From Bermanella sp044597725 (GTDB lineage: Bacteria; Pseudomonadota; Gammaproteobacteria; Pseudomonadales; Oceanobacteraceae): a DNA stretch of 64,000 nt. The notes under the pieces are model-generated. The model was not told the origin of the DNA, did no database searches, and was given only the letters and a program-made list of their open reading frames with translations. Position numbers and translations under genes: made by a program. This document shows positions 39,002 through 47,820 of this stretch, in pieces. The number at the start of each line of letters is the position of its first letter. Position 1 is the first letter of the stretch. Where the stretch lies: NCBI RefSeq assembly GCF_044597725.1, contig NZ_CP139003.1, positions 1,488,001-1,552,000 of the forward strand. Direction: 5' to 3'.

Positions 39002-40465
39002 ATGAGAATGCCAGATGTCACTGAGCCATTTGAGCTTGTATTATTTGGCGCTAAAGGCGACCTTGCCCATCGCAAGCTACTGCCAGCGCTGTATAACTTG
39101 CATATTGATGGGCGGCTTAACAGTGAGGGCAATATTTGGGCAATCGTGCGTCCAAATACCGATCAAACATTGTACATGGAACAAGTGGAGCAATGGTTGC
39201 GCAAACTTGGTGCACAATTCGATACTAAAAGTTGGAACGCCTTCGCGAAACGCATCAAGCTGGTAGGAGTTGATTTAAACAAATCGGCGGGCTACGCCAA
39301 ACTACAAAAAAAATTAAAAGAGTCAGCCAAGCCTGTGGTTTTTTATTGTGCCGTACACTCGCGGCTGTATCCGGTGATATGCGAACAGCTTTTTGCCCAT
39401 GATTTAATTAAACCAAGTTCAGCGATTGTCTTAGAGAAGCCTATTGGTAGTGACTATGACTCGGGAATGCAGGTTAATCGTCGAGTTGCCGAGTTTTTTC
39501 ATGAATCGCAAATTTACCGTATAGATCATTATTTAGGCAAAGAAACCGTACAAAACCTATTAGCATTGCGCTTTGCTAATAGTATTTTTGAACATCAATG
39601 GAACCAACGCTACATCGATCATATTCAAATAACCATTAGTGAAACTGTTGGTGTAGAGCAACGTGCGGGGTTTTATGAAGGCACGGGTGCACTGCGTGAT
39701 ATGTTACAGAATCACTTATTGCAATTATTGTGCATGACCGCCATGGAGCCGCCTGCCACCATGGATGCAGAGTGTGTGCGAGATGAAAAAGTAAAAGTAC
39801 TCAAAGCACTTAAAGCCATTAACGATACCGACATCGCCGACTGTGTCGTGAGAGGCCAATACGAAGAAGGCATGGTAGAAGGGGAAGTGGTTGATAAATA
39901 CAAAGCAGAACCCGGTGTCGATAGCCATTCTACTACCGAAACATTTGTTGCCCTCAAAGCCTACATTGATAACTGGCGTTGGAGCGGCGTGCCGTTTTAT
40001 TTACGAACAGGTAAACGCTTGGCCAAGCGAGCATGCGAGATAGTGGTGCAATTTAAAGAAGTACCACACAGTATTTTTGAAATGCAGCATAAAAAAACCA
40101 TGGCCAACAAACTGGTATTTCACTTACAACCCGACGAAGGCATTAGTTTGCAGTTGTGTGAAAAACGCATTGGTAACCATATGCAAGTACGTCCCATGGT
40201 GCTTAGCCTTAACCAGTCAGACCAAGAAAAGAAACGAGTTCCCGAGGCCTACGAAAGGCTGCTTGCCGACGCCATTAACCGCAATGCGACCCTATTTTTA
40301 AGGGAAGATGAACTGATGACGGCGTGGGCTTGGGTTGATCCGATCCTCAACCATTGGCAGTTGTCTGACCAGCGCCCCGAAACCTATACCTCAGGTAGCT
40401 GGGGCCCAGCGGCTTCGACTCTGTTATTGGCCAAAGATGGTCGTTTATGGGAGGAAAATAGTTAG
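39002..40465 (+). CDS. zwf: Glucose-6-phosphate 1-dehydrogenase
   Basis: The first enzyme of the oxidative pentose-phosphate and Entner-Doudoroff routes. The N-terminal FGAKGDLAHRKLLPALYNL binds NADP, and the active site RIDHYLGKETVQNLLALRFAN is intact. The 487-residue length is normal. AAGGAG lies 12 bases before the ATG. No edd, pgl or hexR is next to it. It precedes the glucosylglycerate genes on the same strand after a 179-bp gap with no gene, so it is probably its own unit. Confidence 0.93.
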   Translation: MRMPDVTEPFELVLFGAKGDLAHRKLLPALYNLHIDGRLNSEGNIWAIVRPNTDQTLYMEQVEQWLRKLGAQFDTKSWNAFAKRIKLVGVDLNKSAGYAKLQKKLKESAKPVVFYCAVHSRLYPVICEQLFAHDLIKPSSAIVLEKPIGSDYDSGMQVNRRVAEFFHESQIYRIDHYLGKETVQNLLALRFANSIFEHQWNQRYIDHIQITISETVGVEQRAGFYEGTGALRDMLQNHLLQLLCMTAMEPPATMDAECVRDEKVKVLKALKAINDTDIADCVVRGQYEEGMVEGEVVDKYKAEPGVDSHSTTETFVALKAYIDNWRWSGVPFYLRTGKRLAKRACEIVVQFKEVPHSIFEMQHKKTMANKLVFHLQPDEGISLQLCEKRIGNHMQVRPMVLSLNQSDQEKKRVPEAYERLLADAINRNATLFLREDELMTAWAWVDPILNHWQLSDQRPETYTSGSWGPAASTLLLAKDGRLWEENS

Positions 40466-40562
40466 CACACTTTAAATAATGCGTCAGTTTGGTTCATTAA
40501 TTGCAAAACCCTAGGTAAGACCAAAAAGCAGGCCCATGTTTCATCATAATTAAGCAAGATAT

Positions 40563-40581
40563 TTGCACTAAAAGAGTGCGA
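40563..40581 (+). promoter_or_regulatory. Inverted repeat upstream of the glucosylglycerate operon
   Basis: TTGCACTAAAAGAGTGCGAA has 5-7 bp arms (GCACT/AGTGC) 64 bp before the glycerate kinase start. It could be an operator or a small hairpin in the leader; no regulator can be assigned. Confidence 0.3.
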
Positions 40582-40644
40582 ACGCCCCAAATTAGAGTTG
40601 TGACGAAGCATATTGCTTGGAGGTTAAAAAAATAGGGACTAAAT

Positions 40645-41604
40645 ATGAGCAAAATACAGCGAAACGCTGATATTGATGCACTTGTAAAGCAATGTGCATT
40701 ACCTGACGCTTTTTCATGGTGGGTAGATGACTATCTAGCACCTTTAGCGCAACGCTTAGCGGCTTACCATGAACGTTATTATCGCGGGAAAACTTGGTAT
40801 GTTGGTTTACAAGGTACTCAAGGAAGTGGCAAAAGCACTGTTTCTCTATTCTTACAGCAACTAATCGAACAATACCCCTTATCGGTTACTGTCCTTTCCC
40901 TCGACGATTTTTACCTTACCCATAAAGAGCGCCAGACGCTTGCCGAAACCGTTCACCCATTATTGCAAACCCGTGGCGTACCAGGCACCCATGATATTGA
41001 GCTTGCCATGGATACCCTTGCAGGATTAAGCCAAGACAAAGAAACATATTTACCACGGTTTGATAAAGCAATGGATGATCGTGATGAAGCACCGTATTGG
41101 GACAAGGTTTGTGGGCCATTTGATATTGTCATTTTAGAAGGCTGGTGTGTTGGTTTACCCGCACAAGATGATGCAGCCCTAACAAAACCCGTAAATGAAT
41201 TAGAAGCCCAAGAAGATACCGATGGTTCATGGCGACAATACGTTAACGATCAGCTAAAGCATGGCTATGCTGATCTGTTTGCTATGTTAAACGACCTTAT
41301 TGTGTTGCAAGCTCCAAGTTTTGATCAGGTATTTGAATGGCGCTTGCTACAAGAAAAGAAACTGATCGAAAAGAGTCATAAAGCGCAAGAGGATACGCGA
41401 ACACTGCAAAGCAATGAATCCCTAGAGCGTTTTATACAACATTATCAGCGTCTAACAGAATATGCGTTGGCCATACTACCCGCTAAAGCGCGGTGGTTAT
41501 TATCGGTTAACGCTTTCCATGAAATAATTGATTTAGTAGAAAAGATACCTAGTTCTGATATTCAAGAACCTCAAGAGAACAAGCTAGGAGGGAAGCATGA
41601 ATAA
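40645..41604 (+). CDS. D-glycerate 3-kinase (GLYK-like P-loop kinase)
   Basis: A 319-residue kinase with Walker A GTQGSGKST at residues 57-65, then LSLDDFYLTHKER and the segment TRGVPGTHDIEL and FDKAMDDR. This is the pattern of the plant and cyanobacterial glycerate kinase family, related to uridine kinase. It would phosphorylate D-glycerate to 3-phosphoglycerate, which is the acceptor for the synthase two genes on. The stop overlaps the phosphatase start by 8 bases. Confidence 0.82.
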   Translation: MSKIQRNADIDALVKQCALPDAFSWWVDDYLAPLAQRLAAYHERYYRGKTWYVGLQGTQGSGKSTVSLFLQQLIEQYPLSVTVLSLDDFYLTHKERQTLAETVHPLLQTRGVPGTHDIELAMDTLAGLSQDKETYLPRFDKAMDDRDEAPYWDKVCGPFDIVILEGWCVGLPAQDDAALTKPVNELEAQEDTDGSWRQYVNDQLKHGYADLFAMLNDLIVLQAPSFDQVFEWRLLQEKKLIEKSHKAQEDTRTLQSNESLERFIQHYQRLTEYALAILPAKARWLLSVNAFHEIIDLVEKIPSSDIQEPQENKLGGKHE

Positions 41605-42442
41605 AACTCAGTACCTTATTAGCACCGACCTAGACGGAACACTGTTAGATCATCACAGCTATGATTTTACCCCAGCAATACATGCCATTAAAAAGCTCCA
41701 ATCACTTAATATCCCCATTGTTCTTAATACCAGCAAGTCATTATCTGAAGTAAATGACATCGCCCATAAAATTAATGTTAACCCTAGAATTTTAGTGGTA
41801 GAAAATGGCTCTGCGCTGGTTTTACCTGAACCACTTACCAAAAACCTAGATTTAAAAGATAAAAAAATAACGGAGCATGGGTTAGCCATTATTGAATTTG
41901 GCCGAGATCGAATCGAAGTTGCCGACTTTCTCTATGGCATTCGACAAGAAAAAGGATGGCAGTTTAGCGGCTATATGGATTGGGATATTCAGCAGATTAT
42001 GGATTTAACAGGCTTAACTGAAAAACAAGCTATTCAGTCAAGTCAAAAAGAATATTCCGAACCGTTTATATGGCAAGACAGTGAAGAGAACCTAGTAGAG
42101 CTAAAAAAGCTAGCTCGTGAAGCGAACTTTCATATAGTGAAAGGCGGCCGCTTCTACCATTTACAAGGCCCATGTACAAAAGCAACGCCACTTGCCTTTT
42201 TAAAGCAACATGTCGCACAAATCTTTCCAAATAATAATGATATGAAAGTCATAGCATTAGGTGATAACCATAACGATGTTGCCATGCTGAATTTTAGCGA
42301 CTACCCCATTTGCATAAAATCGCCAGTAAATGATTTTCCAAATTTAAATACACAGCAACCTACGCTTTATAGTGACGACTATGGCCCTGTTGGTTGGTGC
42401 AAACAAATAGAACTACTTCTAAAAAAATTAATGATTGCGTGA
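41597..42442 (+). CDS. Glucosyl/mannosyl-3-phosphoglycerate phosphatase (HAD family)
   Basis: A 281-residue HAD-IIB phosphatase of the MPGP type. The nucleophile motif DLDGTLLDHHSYD starts at Asp11, followed by NTSKSLSEV, the substrate-binding VKGGRFYHLQG, and the closing metal motif ALGDNHNDVAML. It removes phosphate from glucosyl-3-phosphoglycerate to give the osmolyte 2-glucosylglycerate. Family members also act on mannosyl-3-phosphoglycerate; the neighbouring GpgS-type enzyme favours the glucosyl compound. Part of an overlapping operon. Confidence 0.85.
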   Translation: MNKTQYLISTDLDGTLLDHHSYDFTPAIHAIKKLQSLNIPIVLNTSKSLSEVNDIAHKINVNPRILVVENGSALVLPEPLTKNLDLKDKKITEHGLAIIEFGRDRIEVADFLYGIRQEKGWQFSGYMDWDIQQIMDLTGLTEKQAIQSSQKEYSEPFIWQDSEENLVELKKLAREANFHIVKGGRFYHLQGPCTKATPLAFLKQHVAQIFPNNNDMKVIALGDNHNDVAMLNFSDYPICIKSPVNDFPNLNTQQPTLYSDDYGPVGWCKQIELLLKKLMIA

Positions 42443-42449
42443 GGTTAAC

Positions 42450-43670
42450 ATGGCTGACTTTTATCAAAATGGCATTATCACAACGCTCCACAACTTAAAC
42501 CAAAGACCACTGGAAGAAATGGAGGATGAATTACGCAGTTTTGCTAAAACACGCCCCATGACCTTGGTCTTACCCTCGCTTTACAGCGAACTAGAAGGCA
42601 AAGCGTTACCCAATATAGTAAAAGAGTTAAGTAAAGTTGATTATCTTTCTGAAATTGTGATTGGTTTAGACCAAGCAACCGAAGAGCAATACATAAAAGC
42701 ATTGGAGTTCTTTAAACCTTTAGACCAAAAATTCAAAGTGTTATGGAATGATGGCCCAAGGCTTCGCGAAATTGACGCCAAGTTGCAAGCAGAAGGTTTA
42801 TCACCCATGGAAGCAGGCAAGGGCCGCAACGTTTGGTATTGCTTGGGTTATGTATTAGCGTCAGACAACGCAAAAAGCGTGGCCTTGCACGACTGCGATA
42901 TTTTGACCTACGAGCGCGGCTTATTGGCCCGACTTATTTACCCGGTTGCCAACCCCGCTTTTAACTATGAATTTTGTAAAGGCTTTTACGCCCGTGTTGC
43001 CGATGGCAATATACATGGCCGTGTTAGCCGTTTACTGGTTACACCGCTTATACGCGCGTTAAAGAAGACCCTAGGGCATAGTGATTACCTCGATTATATT
43101 GATAGCTTTCGTTATCCGCTGGCGGGTGAGTTTTCATTTAGAACCGATGTTATAAACGATATTCGAATTCCCAGCGATTGGGGGCTAGAAATTGGTGTAC
43201 TTAGCGAATTGAATCGTAACTATGCCAATAACCGTTTGTGTCAGGCAGATATTGCCGAAACCTATGACCACAAACATCAAGATTTATCGGCAGAAGATGC
43301 AGCACGCGGTTTAAGTAAAATGTCGATTGATATATCAAAGGCATTGTTTCGTAAACTTGCTACTAATGGTGTGGTGTTTAATACCGAAACCTTTCGTTCT
43401 ATTAAAGCAACGTATTTCCGCATTGCCCTCGACTTTATTGAAACCTACTACAACGATGCCATGATGAATGGTCTAAAGCTGGATATTCACGCAGAAGAAA
43501 AAGCGGTAGAAATGTTTGCTAAAAATATTCTAACGGCCGGTAATAACTTCTTAGATAACCCCATGGAAAAACCGTTTATTCCTAGTTGGAACCGCGTAAC
43601 CAGTGCCATGCCCCATGTATTAGATGATATTAAAGCAGCGGTTGATGCTGATATGAAATCGTATTTATAA
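42450..43670 (+). CDS. gpgS: Glucosyl-3-phosphoglycerate synthase (GT81)
   Basis: A 406-residue glycosyltransferase that joins glucose from NDP-glucose to 3-phosphoglycerate. The metal-binding motif DCD is at residues 148-150 in VALHDCDILTY, after the nucleotide-sugar region LPSLYSELEG and GKGRNVWYCLGYV. The acceptor-binding stretch (FRYPLAGEFSFR, then DWGLEIGVLSEL) matches the GpgS/MpgS family. The ATG at 42450 follows GAGG by 5 bases and is preferred to an in-frame TTG upstream. It sits between its matching phosphatase and a phosphorylase. Confidence 0.87.
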   Translation: MADFYQNGIITTLHNLNQRPLEEMEDELRSFAKTRPMTLVLPSLYSELEGKALPNIVKELSKVDYLSEIVIGLDQATEEQYIKALEFFKPLDQKFKVLWNDGPRLREIDAKLQAEGLSPMEAGKGRNVWYCLGYVLASDNAKSVALHDCDILTYERGLLARLIYPVANPAFNYEFCKGFYARVADGNIHGRVSRLLVTPLIRALKKTLGHSDYLDYIDSFRYPLAGEFSFRTDVINDIRIPSDWGLEIGVLSELNRNYANNRLCQADIAETYDHKHQDLSAEDAARGLSKMSIDISKALFRKLATNGVVFNTETFRSIKATYFRIALDFIETYYNDAMMNGLKLDIHAEEKAVEMFAKNILTAGNNFLDNPMEKPFIPSWNRVTSAMPHVLDDIKAAVDADMKSYL

Positions 43671-43680
43671 GGGAAGTAGT

Positions 43681-45411
43681 ATGCCTGCGAGCGAAGAACT
43701 GTATTACAAGGTAAAAGGTCACCTTGATTGTATTTACCCTGACGTTGATACGCAAACCCTAGCCCATGATCTAATTCAGATTATGGGTTTAGACATAAAG
43801 CAATACGAGGCCGACAGCCATGGTAACCGCTGGAGTGAAGAAGATATTTGGGTGATCACCTATGGTGATTCAATTCAAAAAACGGACGAAGCGCCTTTGC
43901 AAACCCTAAGAAAGTTTTGCCATGACCGGTTGGCAGGCATCGTAAATGGTGTGCATATACTGCCGTTTTTTCCTTATAGCTCAGATGATGGTTTTTCGGT
44001 AATTGACTTCTCCCAAGTTAACCAAAGCTTGGGCGATTGGCACGACATCAGCACCATTGCACAAGAATTCCATTTAATGGCCGACCTTGTGGTGAATCAT
44101 TGCTCAAGCCGTAGCTTGTGGTTCGAAAACTTTAAGCAAGATAAATCTCCGGGGAAAGATTACTTCATAACGCCACCAGACGACTTTGATACAAGCTTAG
44201 TAGTACGGCCCAGAACATCGTCTTTACTGCGGGAAGTTCAAACCCTATCGGACAAGAAAAAAGTTTGGTGCACGTTTAGCCATGACCAGGTAGACCTAAA
44301 TTACGAAAACCCTGACTTATTAAAAGAAATGGTAAAAACCATTCACTTATATCTTGAGAATGGCGTGCGCATCTTTCGCTTAGACGCAGTAGCATTCTTA
44401 TGGAAAATCTCCGGCACACCGTGCATTCATTTGCCACAAACCCACGAAATTGTTCGCCTGTTTCGAACCCTAATTGAGCACTATTCAAAAGAAGCCATCA
44501 TCATTACCGAAACCAATGTGCCCAATGCAGAAAACCTTTCTTACTTAGGTAACGCCAACGAAGCCCATGCGGTTTATAACTTTTCGCTGCCGCCACTATT
44601 AATTCAAGGGTTACTGTCTGGCCAATGCCAGCATCTTAAAGAATGGCTTATTGGCATGCCCGCACCTCAAATGGGAACTTTTTATTTTAATTTTTTGGCC
44701 AGTCACGATGGCATTGGTTTACGACCAGCAGAAGGTTTGCTGGCGGACGAAGAAATAAACGAAATGGTGCACTGCATTAAACGCTTTGGCGGTTTAATTT
44801 CATGGCGCTCAACCGCAGATGGGCAAGACCGCCCATACGAAATGAACATCACATTATACGATGCACTACAGGGCACTTTAGAAGGGCCAGATAAATGGCA
44901 AATAGCCCGCTTCCTATGCGCCCATGGTGTAATGTTAGCGCTGGAGGGTGTGCCTGCCATTTATATTCATTCCCTCATGGGCACGCATAATTACCATGAA
45001 GGAGTGGAGCATACCAATCACAACCGAACCATTAATCGCTTTAAATGGCAGCAACCAGAACTAATGGAAAAGCTGGATAATACCAGCACACACCACAACC
45101 AGTTATTCAACCAAATGCTGGCGTTAATGGCGGTGCGTAAACAGCAAAAAGCCTTTCACCCTAATGCCGAGCAATTCATTTTGCATATTTGTGATCAGGT
45201 ATTTGGGTTTTGGCGCCAGAGCATCGACCGCGAGCAAAAAGTATTTTGTTTGTATAACTTCTCACTCGAGAGTCAAACCGTATCACTGGCCAGCTTAAAC
45301 TTACCCGAAGCCGGTTCTTGGCGTGACCTATTAACCGATACTCAATACGACAACCTCTATGGCAGTATTGAACTGCAACCCTATCAATTTATCTGGCTCA
45401 GCAACTTATAA
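43681..45411 (+). CDS. GH13_18 phosphorylase, probable glucosylglycerate phosphorylase
   Basis: A 576-residue alpha-amylase-family enzyme of the sucrose phosphorylase subfamily. The nucleophile is Asp235 in RIFRLDAVAFLWK, the acid/base Glu277 in IITETNVP, and the third carboxylate lies in FLASHDGIGLRP. It is longer than sucrose phosphorylase and resembles E. coli YcjM, which splits 2-glucosylglycerate with phosphate to glucose-1-phosphate and glycerate. The operon context (synthase, phosphatase and glycerate kinase) supports that activity over sucrose phosphorolysis. Confidence 0.85.
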   Translation: MPASEELYYKVKGHLDCIYPDVDTQTLAHDLIQIMGLDIKQYEADSHGNRWSEEDIWVITYGDSIQKTDEAPLQTLRKFCHDRLAGIVNGVHILPFFPYSSDDGFSVIDFSQVNQSLGDWHDISTIAQEFHLMADLVVNHCSSRSLWFENFKQDKSPGKDYFITPPDDFDTSLVVRPRTSSLLREVQTLSDKKKVWCTFSHDQVDLNYENPDLLKEMVKTIHLYLENGVRIFRLDAVAFLWKISGTPCIHLPQTHEIVRLFRTLIEHYSKEAIIITETNVPNAENLSYLGNANEAHAVYNFSLPPLLIQGLLSGQCQHLKEWLIGMPAPQMGTFYFNFLASHDGIGLRPAEGLLADEEINEMVHCIKRFGGLISWRSTADGQDRPYEMNITLYDALQGTLEGPDKWQIARFLCAHGVMLALEGVPAIYIHSLMGTHNYHEGVEHTNHNRTINRFKWQQPELMEKLDNTSTHHNQLFNQMLALMAVRKQQKAFHPNAEQFILHICDQVFGFWRQSIDREQKVFCLYNFSLESQTVSLASLNLPEAGSWRDLLTDTQYDNLYGSIELQPYQFIWLSNL

Positions 45412-45497
45412 ACCTGTAGCCGCTTCCATGTCGCTTGCCGTTAAGCTGCTACACTTGTGTAGTAGCTTAGTTGGATTCATTGGCAAGGGAGGGGCAT

Positions 45498-46325
45498 GTG
45501 CGTTCAATGATGTATGTTTGGGCCATTTTTGCGCTTTATTTCCTGCCATTTTGGGTTCACTCTCAGCCCCTTGAAATCTCCCACCAACAGGCGTCAGAAC
45601 AGGACTTTAGCGGCATTGATGGCTTTAGCCTAACGCAATCGCGCACCGTCATTACATTCCCGCTAATTGATAAACAAAGCCGCCCCGGACGTTGGCAGCT
45701 TGGCCCTCGGTTTTCAGAAAACCGCTTTCAGCTATCGGGCGTAGCGGAGGGCGAGCGCAGGTTTTACTCTTTTTCGTTGCCTGTTCAATACAATACAAGG
45801 CAGATTGGTAAAGTGTCGTATCAATGGCTGTTCGAACCCGCGTATTTCACCGATGAGTCATTAATAGAGCAACGCCGTTTTGAAATGCAATTTCATTGGC
45901 AAATGCGCTACCACGTTAATTCTAAAGCATCATGGGTATTAGGAGCCGCGCGCGACAGTGGCTTTGGTGCCCGAGTATGGTACCCGCGCGTTGGGCTTAT
46001 TAGCCTGCCTAAACCCGGCATTAAGCACCACTGGGTATTCCCCAATGTTTACTCGCAATTCGCTCTAAACCGCGATTACTCGCTGCGTATTCATTACACC
46101 CGTGAAGGCGGCCAATGGTTATATCGCCCCGAAGCGGGCGGTGAGGCCACACTTAGCTACCAGCAATGGGACATGGGCCTTCGCCTGCTGCGCCGCTCGC
46201 CATTACCGTTTTACTGGATGTTAGGTGTGGGCATTAAACAGTCGGGCGAGGCGACAATAGCGGGCTTTAACGGTGATTTATCGAGCACCCAGTATATTAT
46301 TTTTGGTATTACCACCGCGTTTTAA
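45498..46325 (+). CDS. Predicted outer-membrane beta-barrel protein
   Basis: A 275-residue secreted protein. The GTG at 45498 lies just behind GGGAGGGG and gives a signal peptide (MYVWAIFALYFLPFWVHSQ). The mature part alternates polar and aromatic residues in strand-like blocks and ends in phenylalanine (FGITTAF), as outer-membrane barrels do. It vaguely resembles DUF6268 proteins, but I cannot confirm this. It follows the phosphorylase by 86 bp on the same strand and may share its transcript. Function unknown. Confidence 0.6.
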   Translation: MRSMMYVWAIFALYFLPFWVHSQPLEISHQQASEQDFSGIDGFSLTQSRTVITFPLIDKQSRPGRWQLGPRFSENRFQLSGVAEGERRFYSFSLPVQYNTRQIGKVSYQWLFEPAYFTDESLIEQRRFEMQFHWQMRYHVNSKASWVLGAARDSGFGARVWYPRVGLISLPKPGIKHHWVFPNVYSQFALNRDYSLRIHYTREGGQWLYRPEAGGEATLSYQQWDMGLRLLRRSPLPFYWMLGVGIKQSGEATIAGFNGDLSSTQYIIFGITTAF

Positions 46326-46381
46326 GCATTCAGACTGGCATCTTCTTGTGGCACAATGGCGCACCTATTGAGGAGAGATGA

Positions 46382-47074
46382 ATGGAATTTGTAAAACGCC
46401 ACTGGGAAATCCCACTATTTATTCTATTTGCAGTACTAGCCGTGACCTTCCCCGAAGTGGATATTTGGGTCAGCGAGCAGTTTTACGCGCCCGGTGCTGG
46501 CTTCCCGCTAGATCATGACCCCATTATCCAATTCATCTATGTAGTATTCCGCTACATGCCGCATTTCATCATCCCTGTATTTTTATTAATGCTGGCGGCT
46601 CCATGGTTCATTAAAGCCATGCACGGCACACGCAAATACACCACGTTTTTATTGCTGAGCCTATTGATTGGCCCCGGCCTTATTGTGCACCCTATCTTAA
46701 AAGATAATTGGGACCGCCCACGGCCAGAAAACACACAAAACTTTGGTGGCCAACACGAATTTGCCCCCGCATTTAAAATTAACGATGTAGAAGGCACACA
46801 CAAAAGCTTCGCCAGTGGCCACGCCGCCATGGGCTTTTGGTTTATTGCCTTTGCATGGGTATTCCGTAAACGCCGTCTATTTTTAGCAGGGCTAGCCATA
46901 GGCGCCGTCGTAAGTATGGGCCGCATCGTACAAGGTGGGCACTTCTTATCGGATATCATCACCGCAGGGTTTATTTGCTACTTCACCTGCCAAGCCATGT
47001 CCTATTGGTTATTTGGTGATTATCGAATTAAACGTGAAAAGCTGGCGGATCATTCTGAAGATTTGGATGATTGA
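46382..47074 (+). CDS. PAP2-family membrane phosphatase
   Basis: A 230-residue inner-membrane phosphatase with about six spans. The three-part catalytic signature is complete: KDNWDRPRP, then SFASGHAAMGF, then GRIVQGGHFLSDI. The large extracytoplasmic segment with FAPAFKINDVEGTHKSF between parts one and two is typical of the LpxE/LpxT-like or undecaprenyl-diphosphate phosphatase groups. It probably dephosphorylates a lipid phosphate in the periplasm. GAGGAGAG precedes the ATG. Last core gene before the cassette region. Confidence 0.8.
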   Translation: MEFVKRHWEIPLFILFAVLAVTFPEVDIWVSEQFYAPGAGFPLDHDPIIQFIYVVFRYMPHFIIPVFLLMLAAPWFIKAMHGTRKYTTFLLLSLLIGPGLIVHPILKDNWDRPRPENTQNFGGQHEFAPAFKINDVEGTHKSFASGHAAMGFWFIAFAWVFRKRRLFLAGLAIGAVVSMGRIVQGGHFLSDIITAGFICYFTCQAMSYWLFGDYRIKREKLADHSEDLDD

Positions 47075-47398
47075 CCACAGTTAGAGCACAAGCGGCCTTG
47101 ATCTGAATAGTGGGTTAAGGCTGCTAGCAATTCGCAACAAATCCTCTAGTCTCCTACCTCACTTATCGAACTACCCACAAGCTAGATCCAATAAACTTAC
47201 TAACCGTATGTCTCAATCCAGTTGGCCAAAACCGCCATGTCTATTGCTAGTACTTGTTTACTAAAAAACCCTTGATATGATGAGGGATATTAAACATGGC
47301 AATGGGTACAGCGTGTAGTTTTTGAGATTAAAAGAATTCAATCCTTTCTCTTAAGCCGTGTGTAGTTTGTTAACATTATCGGGCCCGCATGATACGGC
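47075..47398. other. Gene-free interval before the cassette region
   Basis: No open frame, RNA or repeat of the local family was found in these 324 bp. It is AT-rich and ends in GCATGATACGGCGTTATGA, whose GTTATGA (47399-47405) resembles the integron recombination core GTTRRRY. An attI-like or secondary insertion site is possible but not shown. Confidence 0.4.
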
Positions 47399-47422
47399 GT
47401 TATGACAACCAAGGAAAATAAT

Positions 47423-47659
47423 ATGAGTATTCCAATTGTAGATTTCGAAAAGTTACTAAAAGATCTAAAGAGAGTGGAACGCTCTAGGCAGTTAACTCAA
47501 ACAGATGACGAATCATTTGAGCCAATAACTGAAAAGATGAAGAGCGGCTTAGATGACGTTGCTAGATATTTCGAAGTTTTCTCATACGATCTGTACCCTG
47601 ATTCGGAAGTAAAGAAATTCGTGGAGCTCCTACGATTTCTTAAAACCCAAATCGATTAG
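47423..47659 (+). CDS. Small hypothetical protein, first cassette gene
   Basis: A 78-residue, acidic, mainly helical protein (IVDFEKLLKDLKRVERSRQ, then MKSGLDDVARYFEVFSYDL). It has no signal peptide and no recognisable family. I prefer the ATG at 47423, behind AAGGA, to an in-frame ATG at 47402. The gene is directly followed by an attC-like site, so it looks like a complete integron-type cassette. Function unknown. Confidence 0.55.
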   Translation: MSIPIVDFEKLLKDLKRVERSRQLTQTDDESFEPITEKMKSGLDDVARYFEVFSYDLYPDSEVKKFVELLRFLKTQID

Positions 47660-47663
47660 GCAT

Positions 47664-47770
47664 GTTATAACAAGTTTACCGGAACCAAGTCACTGCGCAG
47701 TTCTTGTGTTCGCTGCGCTTGTAATGCAAAAACCGCTCCATAATTTGGTCCGGTTACAAAGGCGTTCGGC
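47664..47770 (+). repeat. attC-like recombination site a
   Basis: The 107-bp segment starts GTTATAACAAG and ends GGCGTTCGGC, close to the consensus ends RYYYAAC and GTTRRRY. The arms ACCGGAACCAA and TTGGTCCGGT pair with one unpaired A, the extrahelical base that is typical of attC sites. The inner part CTGCGCAG...CTGCGC is also folded. It separates the 78-aa gene from the large ATPase gene. Confidence 0.6.
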
Positions 47771-47820
47771 AAATTAAACTCGCTTCTCGTGCCAAGGTTT
47801 ATTGCAAAAGGATTTAGAAG

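Noticed and set aside
39712..39957. Minus-strand frames inside zwf
   Set aside because: Shadows of a full-length glucose-6-phosphate dehydrogenase gene.
46552..46962. Minus-strand open frame of 136 codons
   Set aside because: Antisense to the PAP2 phosphatase, which has all three catalytic motifs.
47266..47405. attI site or cassette promoter before the first cassette
   Set aside because: A GTTATGA core and AT-rich promoter-like stretches exist, but without an integrase gene there is nothing to anchor the call.
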